Below the pieces are notes generated by a model, which was given only the letters and a program-made list of their open reading frames with translations, did no database searches and was not told the DNA's origin. A stretch of 64,000 bases of DNA from Oceanobacillus senegalensis (GTDB taxonomy: Bacteria > Bacillota > Bacilli > Bacillales > Amphibacillaceae). Location of the stretch: contig NZ_LT839648.1 in the NCBI RefSeq assembly GCF_900176885.1, positions 2,725,674-2,789,673 of the forward strand, written 5' to 3'. This document shows positions 27,397 to 36,685 of this stretch, piece by piece; position 1 is the first letter of the stretch; each line of letters begins with the position of its first letter. A program made the position numbers and the translations under genes.

Positions 27397-29028
27397 CTAA
27401 TTTCCCTTTTGAATTTGTTCAATTGTCCTTGAAACTGATATTTGCTCCTTCCCTGTCATTATTTCAATGACAGCCAGTTTCTCTTTACCTAAGACTTGAT
27501 TGAGTGTTTTTTCAAATCCTTCTGGAGTTGATACCTGGTAACCCGTTACTCCCATACTTTCTGCTAATTCCTTAAATGATACAGCTCCTAAATCTGTGGC
27601 AATCACCTTCCCCGGATAATGCATTTCCTGATGCATACGGATGGTACCATACATATTATTGTTAAAAACAAGACATATGATAGGAATTTCAAACCTTACT
27701 GCTGTTTCTAATTCCATTACAGTCATCATAAAACCACCATCTCCGGATAAGGAAATGATAGATTTATCAGGAAAAGCTAATTTAGCTCCAAGTGCTGCAG
27801 GCATCCCATAACCCATTGCACCTGATGTTGGTCCAATATACGTATGTTTTTGGGTAAAGGAATAATAGGCATGAAGCCATCCAGCAAAATTTCCAGCATC
27901 GTTTGTTAATAAACTATCATCCGGTAACTTTTTCTGTAATAGATCAATGACATGCTTATTAATCGGGTCATCTGTAGATACTTTTAATTTACTAGCCTCC
28001 TCATAAGCATTTCTTCTCCTCTTCGCCCATGTTTTCCATGTTCTGTTGACATAAATATTTTCTAATAACAGCAACGCTTGCTCTATATCAGCAACAATGC
28101 CAACATCAGGAGCACTTACTTTTCCTAAGGTCCCATCATGGATGTCAATGTGAATCAGTTTCTTATCTGGAGGAAGGATGGAATAGTTTTGTGTCGTCAC
28201 CTCGGATAACCTAGTTCCTAACGCCAAAATAGTATCCGCTTCATAAACAGTCTCTTGAATATTCGGATGAGTACCTAAACCAAGATGACCAACATACAAT
28301 GGATGATTATTTGGGAAAATATCATGACGCCGAAAAGAGGTCATAACGGGAATTCCCCATTTTTCAGCACAAACCTTTAAATTATCCTCCGCCTGCGCAC
28401 TTTTCACCCCACCACCAGCAATGATTAACGGTCTTTTCGCATGGGATAATACCTTTTCAACACTTTCTATTTCCGTTTCGGATGGAGCAGGTTTTGGTCG
28501 TGGAGTTACAGGACCAAAGCTTATTTCTACTTCTTCATTCAATACATCTTCAGGCAAGGAAATAACTACCGGTCCGGGTCTTCCTGATTGAGCAATTCGA
28601 AAAGCACGTTGAACAATTTCTGCAGTTCGTGTTGGATCATTTAATTCCATTGTCCATTTTGCCATGTGCTCGAAATGCCTATCTAAATCAATCTCCTGAA
28701 ATCCTTCTCTCCCCTTAACTTCTCTTTTCACCTGACCTAAAAAGACCACCATTGGAGTGGAATCCTGATACGCGGTATGAATGGCAATCGCAGCATTACT
28801 CCCACCAACAGCCCTTGTTGCAAATACAACGCCAGGCTGAAAGGATGCCTTAGCATAACCTTCTGCCATAAAACCAGCGCCACTTTCATGCCTTGTCGAG
28901 ATCACCTGTATCGAGTCCTCGTCATATAGAGCATCAAGTACTGACAAATAACTTTCTCCTGGGACACAGAAGACGTAACGAATAGATTCTAGTTTCATGC
29001 ATTCCACAATGGCAGAGGCGGCAGTCAT
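27397..29028 (-). CDS. ThDP-dependent acetolactate synthase-like enzyme, probable 2-oxoadipate decarboxylase
   Basis: A 543-residue three-domain thiamine diphosphate enzyme. The catalytic Glu lies in TRHESGAGFMAEGYAK (E48), and the ThDP/Mg motif is GDGGFMMTVMELETAVRFEIPIIC followed by FNNNMYG. It lacks features that would make it a confident AHAS, has no small subunit next to it and no ilv genes nearby, so a 2-oxoacid decarboxylase is likelier. In this operon 2-oxoadipate to glutarate semialdehyde fits. The ATG at 29055 overlaps the aminotransferase stop, but the ATG at 29028 has a much better site (AGGAAGGAG). Confidence 0.78.
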   Translation of the reverse strand: MTAASAIVECMKLESIRYVFCVPGESYLSVLDALYDEDSIQVISTRHESGAGFMAEGYAKASFQPGVVFATRAVGGSNAAIAIHTAYQDSTPMVVFLGQVKREVKGREGFQEIDLDRHFEHMAKWTMELNDPTRTAEIVQRAFRIAQSGRPGPVVISLPEDVLNEEVEISFGPVTPRPKPAPSETEIESVEKVLSHAKRPLIIAGGGVKSAQAEDNLKVCAEKWGIPVMTSFRRHDIFPNNHPLYVGHLGLGTHPNIQETVYEADTILALGTRLSEVTTQNYSILPPDKKLIHIDIHDGTLGKVSAPDVGIVADIEQALLLLENIYVNRTWKTWAKRRRNAYEEASKLKVSTDDPINKHVIDLLQKKLPDDSLLTNDAGNFAGWLHAYYSFTQKHTYIGPTSGAMGYGMPAALGAKLAFPDKSIISLSGDGGFMMTVMELETAVRFEIPIICLVFNNNMYGTIRMHQEMHYPGKVIATDLGAVSFKELAESMGVTGYQVSTPEGFEKTLNQVLGKEKLAVIEIMTGKEQISVSRTIEQIQKGN

Positions 29029-29051
29029 TGTTCTCCTTCCTACATATCTAT

Positions 29052-30227
29052 TCATATTTCATCCACCTCATTCATTTTCCATAGCTTAAGTCTTCGGATT
29101 ACTTCATCTAGGCGATTTAAGGTAACAGTTAACGCAATACGAACATACCCCTCTCCTTTTTCCCCAAAGGCAATTCCCGGTGTCACCATAACCCCTGTAT
29201 TATCAAGCAATTCGTTTGCGAACCCCATTGAAGTGTAACCAGCTGGAACTTTTACCCATAAAAAAAAGGTACCTCTAGGCTTTTGTGTAGAAAAACCTAA
29301 CTTCTGTAAAGCGGCATAGAGTTTTTCGATTCGTTTCTCATAAATACGATTGTTTTCTTGTACCGTTTGAAAATTACTCTCTAGCGCTACTTGAGCTGCT
29401 TTTTGAATGGCTAAAAACTGACTTGTATCTATATTGCTTTTTAAGGTTGCTAAAGATTGAATGAGATCCTTATTACCAGCCACATAACCAATCCTCCAGC
29501 CAGACATATTAAAACTTTTCGATAAGGAACCAAATTCAATTGCATATTCCTTGGCATTAGGTACTTCCAGGATGCTTGGAGCTTTATAGTCTTTACATGT
29601 AACCAATTGATAGGCAGCATCATTAGTGATGACAATTGAATGTTTTTTTGCGAGTGTTATAGCTTTATGGAAGGTATTTACATCAATCGTTGCAGTTGTG
29701 GGGTTATTTGGATAGTTTAGAAGCATTAACTTTGCCTCATCGGCATCATCTGTAGAAATGTTGTCAAAAAGTGGTTCATAATTCTTATTTAAAGGCAAAT
29801 CAATCTTTTTGCCACCTGCTAAGTAAATTCCAGTTTCATAAACGGGATAAGAAGGATTCGCAATCAACACCTTATCACCAGGATTAATGACCGCCTGAAT
29901 AAGGTTTACGATCCCCTCCTTACTGCCAATGAGTGCTAGAACTTCCTTTTCAGGGTCTAGTGAAACTCCATATTGATTTTTATAGAAAGAGGCTACTGCC
30001 CTCCTATATTCCAAGCTTCCACTATATGTGGAATACCGATGATTATTTGAATCCTTCACCGCTTCAGACAATGCCTGACAAATAAAATCTGGAGTCGGTA
30101 AATCCGGTGCACCGATCCCTAGATCAATCACATCGACACCTTTAGCTTCAAGTTGTTTTTTCTTTTGCTGAAACACGGAAAATAAGTAAGCTGGTAAATC
30201 TCTTACTTTATTGGAAGCAAACTGCAT
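29052..30227 (-). CDS. PLP-dependent class I aminotransferase (LL-DAP aminotransferase-like)
   Basis: A 391-residue fold-type I aminotransferase. It has DVIDLGIGAPDLPTP, the substrate segment SYPVYETGIYLAGG, NYPNNPTTA, and the PLP lysine in GSLSKSFNMSGWRIGYVAGN. It belongs to the subgroup usually labelled LL-diaminopimelate or aspartate aminotransferase. It heads the lysine operon, so transamination of 2-aminoadipate to 2-oxoadipate is the likely job, as with other aminoadipate transaminases of this fold. Substrate not proven. Confidence 0.82.
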   Translation of the reverse strand: MQFASNKVRDLPAYLFSVFQQKKKQLEAKGVDVIDLGIGAPDLPTPDFICQALSEAVKDSNNHRYSTYSGSLEYRRAVASFYKNQYGVSLDPEKEVLALIGSKEGIVNLIQAVINPGDKVLIANPSYPVYETGIYLAGGKKIDLPLNKNYEPLFDNISTDDADEAKLMLLNYPNNPTTATIDVNTFHKAITLAKKHSIVITNDAAYQLVTCKDYKAPSILEVPNAKEYAIEFGSLSKSFNMSGWRIGYVAGNKDLIQSLATLKSNIDTSQFLAIQKAAQVALESNFQTVQENNRIYEKRIEKLYAALQKLGFSTQKPRGTFFLWVKVPAGYTSMGFANELLDNTGVMVTPGIAFGEKGEGYVRIALTVTLNRLDEVIRRLKLWKMNEVDEI

Positions 30228-30498
30228 TTCCCATCCCCCTCTTTTTAGACTGTTTTCTTTCGTATCTTGTTATTTTTTTGTGTCGGTGTAAACTTTTTAG
30301 ATAACAGCCTTGCCTTGAGTAAAACCAATTCTATCGAGTGAACATACGTATACACTACATTTTATTCAGCAAATGACAAAATATAATCTTAAAGTAAACC
30401 TAAAAATACGATAAAATATATTTAGTTTTTAATAGGAAATGCATATGTTATACTTATGGAATTGATATCATCAAGAAATTCAAGAAGGGATTTATTTT

Positions 30499-31842
30499 AT
30501 GCAACGTAAAAAACAACAATGGTCTTCGAAAATTGGATTTATCCTATCCTCAGCAGGGGCTGCCATCGGTCTTGGTGCTATATGGAAGTTCCCATATATG
30601 ACTGGTATGAATGGTGGGGGGGCATTTTTCTTACTCTTTATCGCGTTTACCGTGATTATTGGCCTGCCAATTTTAATTGCAGAATTTATTATTGGTAGAG
30701 GAGCTGGTAAGGAAGCAGTTAAGGCTTATAAAACCCTTGCACCGAAAAGCATCTCTTCCATGATTGGTTATTGGGGAGTAATTGGTGCATTTCTATTAAT
30801 GTCCTTCTATAGCGTGGTTGGTGGATGGGTACTCCTATACAGTGCTTTATCCATACCGGGCATTATCATTCGAGAAGGTGCTAATTATCCAGATCTTTTT
30901 GCACAAATTACTGGAAGCCCTTGGATTACGATTCTAGGGTTAGCTCTATTTCTTCTTATAAATATAATCGTCGTTTCTTTTGGAATTCAGAATGGAATAG
31001 AGAAGGCAAGCAAGATTTTAATGCCACTGCTCTTTATCTTTTTTATTGTATTGGTTGGTCGTGCTGTTACATTTGAAGGAGCCATAGAAGGAATTCGCTT
31101 CTTCCTACAACCAGATTTCTCAAAATTAAATGCAGAGAACGTATTGTATGCCTTGGGACAATCCTTCTTTTCCCTAGCCGTTGGAATTTCGGTTATGGTT
31201 ACGTACAGTTCCTACCTAGGAAAAGATATTAGTCTTCCGGCATCAGCTAGTTCAGTTTCCATCATGAATATCTTTGTTTCCCTATTAGCTGGCCTTGCCA
31301 TTTTCCCAGTCGTATTTGCATTTGGTCTTGAACCAGCACAGGGTCCAGGATTATTGTTCATTGTCCTACCAGAGGCATTTAGCAGTATGCCATTTGGTGA
31401 AGTGTTCTTGAGTCTGTTTTTATTATTATTCTTGTTTGCTGTATTAACTTCATCCTTTAGCATGTTGGAGATTATTACAGCCGCATTTTCCAATAACAAA
31501 AACCGTTCTCGTAAGAAAGTAGCAAGCGTTGCTGGACTACTAGTATTCATAGCGGGGATTCCTGCCGCATTATCATCTAACATACTATCCGACTTTACAA
31601 TTTTTGGTAAAACCGTATTTGATGCAACTGACTTTCTAGTAAGTAATATTATGCTCCCTGCTGGATGCTTGTTTATCGCTCTGTTCATTGGCTTTAAAAT
31701 GGATAAAGCTTTGGTTAAACAGGAATTCACCTTAGGAAATCACTTAAATGGTGGGATATATAATATGTGGTACCAGATCATGCGATGGCTTGTTCCAGTT
31801 ACCATTATTATCGTATTCCTATCTACTTTAGGGGTTGTGTAA
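30499..31842 (+). CDS. Na+-dependent amino acid transporter, SNF (NSS) family
   Basis: A 447-residue neurotransmitter:sodium symporter homologue with about 11-12 membrane segments, like B. subtilis YocR and YhdH. The unwound helix 1 motif is visible (GAAIGLGAIWKFPYMTGMNGGG), with IGLPILIAEFIIGRGAG in helix 2. It imports amino acids with sodium. It diverges from the lysine-degrading operon across a 271-bp intergenic region, so the substrate may be lysine or a related compound; that is inference. AGAAGGGA precedes the ATG. Confidence 0.88.
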   Translation: MQRKKQQWSSKIGFILSSAGAAIGLGAIWKFPYMTGMNGGGAFFLLFIAFTVIIGLPILIAEFIIGRGAGKEAVKAYKTLAPKSISSMIGYWGVIGAFLLMSFYSVVGGWVLLYSALSIPGIIIREGANYPDLFAQITGSPWITILGLALFLLINIIVVSFGIQNGIEKASKILMPLLFIFFIVLVGRAVTFEGAIEGIRFFLQPDFSKLNAENVLYALGQSFFSLAVGISVMVTYSSYLGKDISLPASASSVSIMNIFVSLLAGLAIFPVVFAFGLEPAQGPGLLFIVLPEAFSSMPFGEVFLSLFLLLFLFAVLTSSFSMLEIITAAFSNNKNRSRKKVASVAGLLVFIAGIPAALSSNILSDFTIFGKTVFDATDFLVSNIMLPAGCLFIALFIGFKMDKALVKQEFTLGNHLNGGIYNMWYQIMRWLVPVTIIIVFLSTLGVV

Positions 31843-31954
31843 ATATTACTAAAATTTAGGACTTGAAAATTTTTATTGTCAACAAGCTAACTTCCTACAT
31901 TTCATAAAGGTCTAACACTCTGTTTATATTTTTTATACCGGTGTTACATGTAAA

Positions 31955-31988
31955 ATTCCACAACCTAGGTAAGGTTGTGGAATTTTTA
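31955..31988 (+). terminator. Terminator of the SNF transporter gene
   Basis: ATTCCACAACCT/AGGTTGTGGAAT stem with a T run. Confidence 0.8.
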
Positions 31989-32095
31989 TCGGTTTAATCC
32001 CTACTGCTCATAATACGTATCAAATTATCAATTTTTTTAGTATATAGATATAAAAATTGGTAAAGTAATGGTTGTTGTAATTCAACTGTGTCATA

Positions 32096-32260
32096 ATGAT
32101 CATCAAGGAAATGATTAATAGGGACGGTATTCAGGGAATTATTTTAGGCTGTACAGAACTCCCTATGTTAATCAAAAATGAGGATTTATATATCCATTCA
32201 TTAAATACAGCAGAAATTCATATTAATAAAATTATCGATACAATTTTTAACGAAGAATAA
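32096..32260 (+). pseudogene. Aspartate/glutamate racemase C-terminal remnant
   Basis: A short frame encodes INRDGIQGIILGCTELPMLI followed by about 30 residues and a stop. The GIILGCTELP motif, with the second catalytic Cys, is typical of the last third of Asp/Glu racemases. The first two thirds are missing and stops interrupt the frame upstream, so this is a decayed fragment. Confidence 0.7.
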
Positions 32261-32322
32261 TCTCATTCTTCAATTAGGTCCATAGTTATTCTTATTTCGT
32301 TTTATAATTAATTGGAACAAAA

Positions 32323-32378
32323 AAGAACTGCACCAAAATTGCTGGACGCAATTACAACAATCAGAGGTGCAGTTTTTG
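32323..32378. terminator. Bidirectional terminator
   Basis: AAGAACTGCACC and GGTGCAGTTTTT flank a long loop. T runs follow on both strands; it serves the gene ending at 32401 on the minus strand. Confidence 0.65.
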
Positions 32379-32400
32379 TATGTTCATTTTCTCTACTACA

Positions 32401-33069
32401 TTAATCTTCATCAAACTGATAGAGCAATTCGTATTTTGTTTCATCAAGTAGTTCTGCCACATGGATACGTATACCATGTCCAAAGACAACCTCATCTTCT
32501 GTCATTGCAACAATCATGGCCTTTGTTTCATTTTGTACATCAAGATAAATATCACCAACAACTGGTTTTAGTGTATCATCGTTTTCTGCTAAGTAAGAAA
32601 TTGATTCATCCTGTAATTGCTGCTCCTCGGGTACAAGCGACTTATCATAATACGCAATTTCCTGACTCGCTTCTGATTTGCCTGGTACCATCACAACGTA
32701 CTCGTGATGTTTAACACCATTATCCCGAGTTGTTACAACATTGCCATCCTCGACGCTTTCTACCTTTTCGATTTCATTAAGCGAATAATGATCTAAAAAG
32801 TCTGGTGCTGGCTTAACAATTAAAATGTAATCACCTGGATTTGGTTTCGCATTACGATCGATTGTATACCGCTTTCCATAAAAAATAAATGTATCATTAT
32901 GCTGTGGTTTATAAAGTTGTATTTCACTCGCTTGTGTTAAAACCTGTTGCATATCCTTTAAACGATATAAGTGAATCGAACGTTTAAACATTGGTTTCAC
33001 GGAATACACTTTATGCAATTCATTCTTATAGAAAACAAATTGACCTTTCCTTACTTGAAATAGTTTCAT
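32401..33069 (-). CDS. Conserved Bacillaceae protein of unknown function
   Basis: A 222-residue soluble protein starting MKLFQVRKGQFVFYKNELHKVYSVKP. It is rich in beta-strand-like segments, with repeats of the type KGQFVFY.../NDTFIFYGKRYTID and an acidic C-terminus. No signal peptide, membrane segment or known catalytic motif is visible. I recall similar Bacillus proteins without assigned function. The ATG is preceded by AGGAGGAGC. It is monocistronic. Confidence 0.65.
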   Translation of the reverse strand: MKLFQVRKGQFVFYKNELHKVYSVKPMFKRSIHLYRLKDMQQVLTQASEIQLYKPQHNDTFIFYGKRYTIDRNAKPNPGDYILIVKPAPDFLDHYSLNEIEKVESVEDGNVVTTRDNGVKHHEYVVMVPGKSEASQEIAYYDKSLVPEEQQLQDESISYLAENDDTLKPVVGDIYLDVQNETKAMIVAMTEDEVVFGHGIRIHVAELLDETKYELLYQFDED

Positions 33070-33261
33070 AATGCTCCTCCTATTCGTTTCATATAATCGA
33101 TTAATAGTATCAAAAGTAATAATTGCAAAATTCTACTAGTACCAGGCGAATTACGACTTCCTCCATCATATTGCCATAAACCGAAAAGTGAGTAAGCCGC
33201 CTCAAGACAATCTTAGTTTATTTTCCACTAAAATCAGGAAAATAAACATGGTTATAGAGAT

Positions 33262-35145
33262 TTAGCCATTTTCTATTTCTTCAACTAATAAGGATAGCTC
33301 TTCCCATCGCTCCATTTTTGCTTCAAGCTCTGTTTCCACCTTTTGCTGGTCTTTATATAAATCCTGTACTTTTTCTGCGTTACTTCCCGCTTCAACAATT
33401 GCTGTTTGAATGTTTTCGATGCTCGATTCAAGCTCGGTAATCTCATCTTCAATCGTTTCCCATTCTTTCCTCTCCATATAAGATAGGCGTTTCTTTTGGT
33501 TCTTCGGTTTTGGTTTTTCTTTTACCTTTTCTTGATTAGCCTGTTGACGTTTGTCTTGTTCCTTCTTCTCTAAGAATTCACTATAATTTCCAAAGAATTG
33601 ACCAATCCTGCCATTCCCTTCAAACACAAATAAATGATCAACGACCCGATCTAAGAAATAGCGGTCATGAGAAACCGTAATCACGACACCTGGAAATTGT
33701 TCCAAGTATTCTTCAAGTACTCCAAGCGTTTGTGTATCTAAATCATTGGTCGGCTCATCCAAAAATAAAACATTTGGTTCTGTCATTAAAACCCTTAACA
33801 AATATAGTCTACGGCGTTCTCCACCGGACAATTTACGAATATACGTATATTGCTCGGGCCGAGAAAATAAAAATCGCTCAAGCATTTGCTCCGCTGTAAT
33901 GACTTGTCCATCTTTTGTGTGAATCACCTCAGCAACTTCCTTGATATAATCAATCATCCGTAAACTATCATCCAGTTCTTCATCACCCTGTGTATAATAG
34001 CCAATTTTCACAGTTTCACCAATTTCAATTTCTCCATCATCCACTTCTAATCGGTTAGCCATGATATTTAGTAAGGTTGACTTACCACTTCCATTTGGTC
34101 CGATAATGCCAATCCTGTCACCAGGGACAACTATGTGACTAAAGTCCTTAATCAAAGTTTTCCCTTCAAACGCCTTTGTAATATCTTTTAACTCAATGAC
34201 TTTCTTTCCTAGTCTAGTGGAAGCTACTTGAAATTCTACATTCTGATTCTTGGTATCAAACGTTTTCTCCTTCATATCATGGATGCGTTCGATTCGCGCC
34301 TTTTGCTTTGTTGAACGTGCTCTTGCTCCACGTTTTAACCATGCAAGCTCCCGTCTCAGTGTGTTCTTATGCTTTACTTCGTTACTAGCCTCCAATTCTT
34401 CACGTTCCGCCTTCTTTTCTAAAAACAATTGATAATTGCCTTCATAACTGTAAAGGTTTCCTTTATCAAGTTCAAATATTTTATTAGTTACTCGATCTAA
34501 AAAATAACGGTCATGTGTTACAAGAAGTAAGGAGCCTTTATACGTTTGTAAATACTTCTCCAGCCATTCCACCGTTTCATTATCCAAATGGTTTGTCGGC
34601 TCATCAAGAATTAATAGGTCAGCAGGCTGAATCAATGCTTTCGCAATCGCCACTCGCTTCTGCTGGCCCCCAGATAATTCCACTACTTTCTTATCAAATT
34701 CAGTTATTCCAAGCTTGGTTAACACCATTTTTGCGGTTGTATTGGCCTCCCAAGCGTCTTCTTCATCCATCTTTTGCTGCATTTTCATAAGCTTGTTTTG
34801 CGCTTCAGGCTTTTCTGGGTCTTTCTGCAACATCAATAATGCTTCCTCATATTCCCGCATTAATTTCATATTGGCTGCTTCACCATAGTAAATTTGCTCA
34901 ATGACTGTTAAATCAGGGTCGAGTTCTGGATCTTGTGCTAAATATTCAATGTGATAATCTTTCGGATGCTGGATGGTTCCCTTTTCAGCAGAATCCACAC
35001 CTGCAATCACCTTTAAAAATGTTGATTTCCCAGTACCATTTACCCCGATGACACCAATACGTTCATTTTCCGCAATGGTACATGTAATATCACGAAATAA
35101 TATTTTTTCTCCATATGACTTATATAAATTTTCAATGGTTAGCAT
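33262..35145 (-). CDS. yfmR: ABC-F ATPase YfmR (Uup-like ribosome factor)
   Basis: A 627-residue soluble protein with two ABC domains and no membrane part. First Walker A GVNGTGKST, signature LSGGQQ, Walker B LLILDEPTNHLD; a P-site tRNA interaction linker with many charged residues (around 240-300, WLKRGARARSTKQKARIERI); second Walker A GPNGSGKST, signature LSGGERRR and DEPTNDLD; then a C-terminal coiled coil (about 540-625). Length and coiled-coil tail match B. subtilis YfmR, which relieves stalled ribosomes together with EF-P. AAGAGGAAG precedes the ATG. Confidence 0.92.
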   Translation of the reverse strand: MLTIENLYKSYGEKILFRDITCTIAENERIGVIGVNGTGKSTFLKVIAGVDSAEKGTIQHPKDYHIEYLAQDPELDPDLTVIEQIYYGEAANMKLMREYEEALLMLQKDPEKPEAQNKLMKMQQKMDEEDAWEANTTAKMVLTKLGITEFDKKVVELSGGQQKRVAIAKALIQPADLLILDEPTNHLDNETVEWLEKYLQTYKGSLLLVTHDRYFLDRVTNKIFELDKGNLYSYEGNYQLFLEKKAEREELEASNEVKHKNTLRRELAWLKRGARARSTKQKARIERIHDMKEKTFDTKNQNVEFQVASTRLGKKVIELKDITKAFEGKTLIKDFSHIVVPGDRIGIIGPNGSGKSTLLNIMANRLEVDDGEIEIGETVKIGYYTQGDEELDDSLRMIDYIKEVAEVIHTKDGQVITAEQMLERFLFSRPEQYTYIRKLSGGERRRLYLLRVLMTEPNVLFLDEPTNDLDTQTLGVLEEYLEQFPGVVITVSHDRYFLDRVVDHLFVFEGNGRIGQFFGNYSEFLEKKEQDKRQQANQEKVKEKPKPKNQKKRLSYMERKEWETIEDEITELESSIENIQTAIVEAGSNAEKVQDLYKDQQKVETELEAKMERWEELSLLVEEIENG

Positions 35146-35186
35146 AACTATCTTCCTCTTTTACTGAAAGTGTGTTTATTAGCTGA

Positions 35187-35372
35187 TTAATTCTTCCCTT
35201 TTCTTTGACGTATTGCTTCTTTCACTATACCTACTATTAAGAATAACATCCAAGAAGTAACCAGATAGAAAATCAACTTACTACCTTGGTTCATATCATT
35301 AAAGAAGACTAACATGGCAAGCCAGATTACTGCAATCAATGCTAGTTGTCCTAATAGAAGTTTAATTGTAAT
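35187..35372 (-). CDS. Small membrane protein without a canonical start
   Basis: On the minus strand an open frame ends at 35187 with IKLLLGQLALIAVIWLAMLVFFND, then a second hydrophobic segment (LIFYLVTSWMLFLIVGIV) and a basic tail KEAIRQRKGKN. Two-helix coding character is clear, but no ATG, GTG or TTG lies at the expected start. The frame opens with ATT at 35372, close to GGGGGAG; an internal TTG is the alternative. It is 41 bases after the YfmR start on the same strand, i.e. upstream of yfmR. The family is unknown. Confidence 0.45.
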   Translation of the reverse strand: MTIKLLLGQLALIAVIWLAMLVFFNDMNQGSKLIFYLVTSWMLFLIVGIVKEAIRQRKGKN

Positions 35373-35509
35373 CTCCCCCGTTTCTCCTCTTACTTTCTAC
35401 TATAGTTTAGCCCAAGTTTACGACTTGGGGAAGTAACACCTTTTAAAAATTCCGATTCATTGATAAAACTATATGGCATCATCCTTCAACTGCGAAAAAC
35501 AACCAAACG

Positions 35510-35548
35510 AAAAAGCCGAGTATGCGATGGTCTTCGCTTTACCCGACT
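35510..35548 (-). terminator. Terminator of the rib operon
   Basis: CGGGTAAAGCGA/TCGCATACTCG-type stem on the minus strand, followed by CTTTTTC, just after the ribH stop. Confidence 0.7.
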
Positions 35549-35553
35549 GTTTC

Positions 35554-36024
35554 TTACTGCTCCATTAATTTTATGATATTTGCCATTTCAATCGCAGTTA
35601 CGGCTGCTTCGGATCCTTTATTTCCAGCTTTCGTACCAGCCCTTTCAATTGCTTGCTCAATGGTTTCTGTTGTTAGGACACCAAATATGACTGGCTTCCC
35701 GCTTTTCACAGAAGCATTTGCAACACCTTTTGCTGCTTCATTACAAACATAATCAAAATGTGGAGTAGACCCACGAATCACTGTTCCTAAAGTAATAACC
35801 GCATCATATTTACTATTATCCGCCATTTTTCCTGCAATAAGTGGAATCTCAAATGCTCCAGGAATCCAAGCTACATCAATATTTTCCTCATTAACCCCAT
35901 GTCTTTTTAATGAATCAATTGCTCCGTCTAAAAGTTTGTTTGTAATAAATTCATTAAATCGTGCCACAACGATACCAATTCTTAAATCAGTACCTACTAC
36001 GTTTCCGTTCATTGTGTTTACCAT
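35554..36024 (-). CDS. ribH: 6,7-dimethyl-8-ribityllumazine synthase
   Basis: A 156-residue lumazine synthase joining the pyrimidine intermediate and 3,4-dihydroxy-2-butanone 4-phosphate in riboflavin synthesis. Motifs: [55 protein letters not shown] (with catalytic His), [26 protein letters not shown]. It is the last gene of the FMN-riboswitch operon, 30 bases after ribB. AAGGGGAT lies 7 bases before the ATG. Confidence 0.96.
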   Translation of the reverse strand: MVNTMNGNVVGTDLRIGIVVARFNEFITNKLLDGAIDSLKRHGVNEENIDVAWIPGAFEIPLIAGKMADNSKYDAVITLGTVIRGSTPHFDYVCNEAAKGVANASVKSGKPVIFGVLTTETIEQAIERAGTKAGNKGSEAAVTAIEMANIIKLMEQ

Positions 36025-36054
36025 TTTTCTATCCCCTTCACTTCGCCTATTTTT

Positions 36055-36672
36055 TTAATTATGAACAGCTATACCTTGTTTTTTTCGATAAGCAATTAAG
36101 TCTGCTACTGTTATGAAAGTTAAATCAAAATCTTTTGCCATTTTCTTTAAATCAGGCATACGTGCCATGGTACCATCATCTTTAATAATTTCACAGATTA
36201 CTCCGGATGGAAAAGCTCCACTTAGTATCGCTAAATCAACAGCTGCCTCGGTATGACCAGTACGTGTTAAAACTCCACCTTCTTTAGCAATTAGTGGAAA
36301 AACATGGCCAGGCCTTTTAAAATCCCCGGCCTTCGTCATTGGTTCTGTCATTGCTTTAATCGTTAGAGCTCTCTCCTGTGCACTGATTCCTGTTGTTGTA
36401 TCATTATGGTCAATAGAAACAGTAAAAGCAGTCCCTAGTGGATCCGTATTTTCTTTAACCATTCGATCTAGCCCTAATCTTTCAGCAAGGTCTGGTTGTA
36501 TTGGTGTACAAACTAACCCCTTAGCATGTGTAATCATAAAATTAATAACTTCGGGTGTGATTGTTTCAGATAACGCTACTAAATCACCTTCATTTTCTCG
36601 ATTTTCATCATCACTAACGATAATCGGTTTTCCTTGTTGTAAATCACGAATCGCCTCTTCGACTGTATTCAT
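36055..36672 (-). CDS. ribB: 3,4-dihydroxy-2-butanone-4-phosphate synthase, monofunctional
   Basis: A 205-residue DHBP synthase domain: [15 protein letters not shown] (acidic metal site), [22 protein letters not shown]. In B. subtilis and most Bacillaceae this domain is fused to GTP cyclohydrolase II in a protein of about 400 residues (RibBA). Here the protein stops right after the DHBP domain and 30 bases before ribH, with no remnant of the second domain. The ATG at 36672 is chosen over 36699 because AAGGAGGGG lies about 9 bases upstream. Confidence 0.92.
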   Translation of the reverse strand: MNTVEEAIRDLQQGKPIIVSDDENRENEGDLVALSETITPEVINFMITHAKGLVCTPIQPDLAERLGLDRMVKENTDPLGTAFTVSIDHNDTTTGISAQERALTIKAMTEPMTKAGDFKRPGHVFPLIAKEGGVLTRTGHTEAAVDLAILSGAFPSGVICEIIKDDGTMARMPDLKKMAKDFDLTFITVADLIAYRKKQGIAVHN

Positions 36673-36685
36673 CTCCAACCCCTCC

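Noticed and set aside
27397..29055. Start of the ThDP enzyme at 29055 with an ATGA overlap
   Set aside because: The overlap is neat, but the ATG at 29028 has a far stronger Shine-Dalgarno sequence at correct spacing.
31212..31730. A 172-codon ORF antisense to the SNF transporter
   Set aside because: The sense strand encodes a clear transporter; the antisense frame has no ribosome site and shows the composition of a mirrored membrane gene.
32367..32714. A 115-codon plus-strand ORF opposite the 222-residue protein
   Set aside because: His/Leu/Gln-rich shadow of a well-supported gene with a good ribosome site on the other strand.
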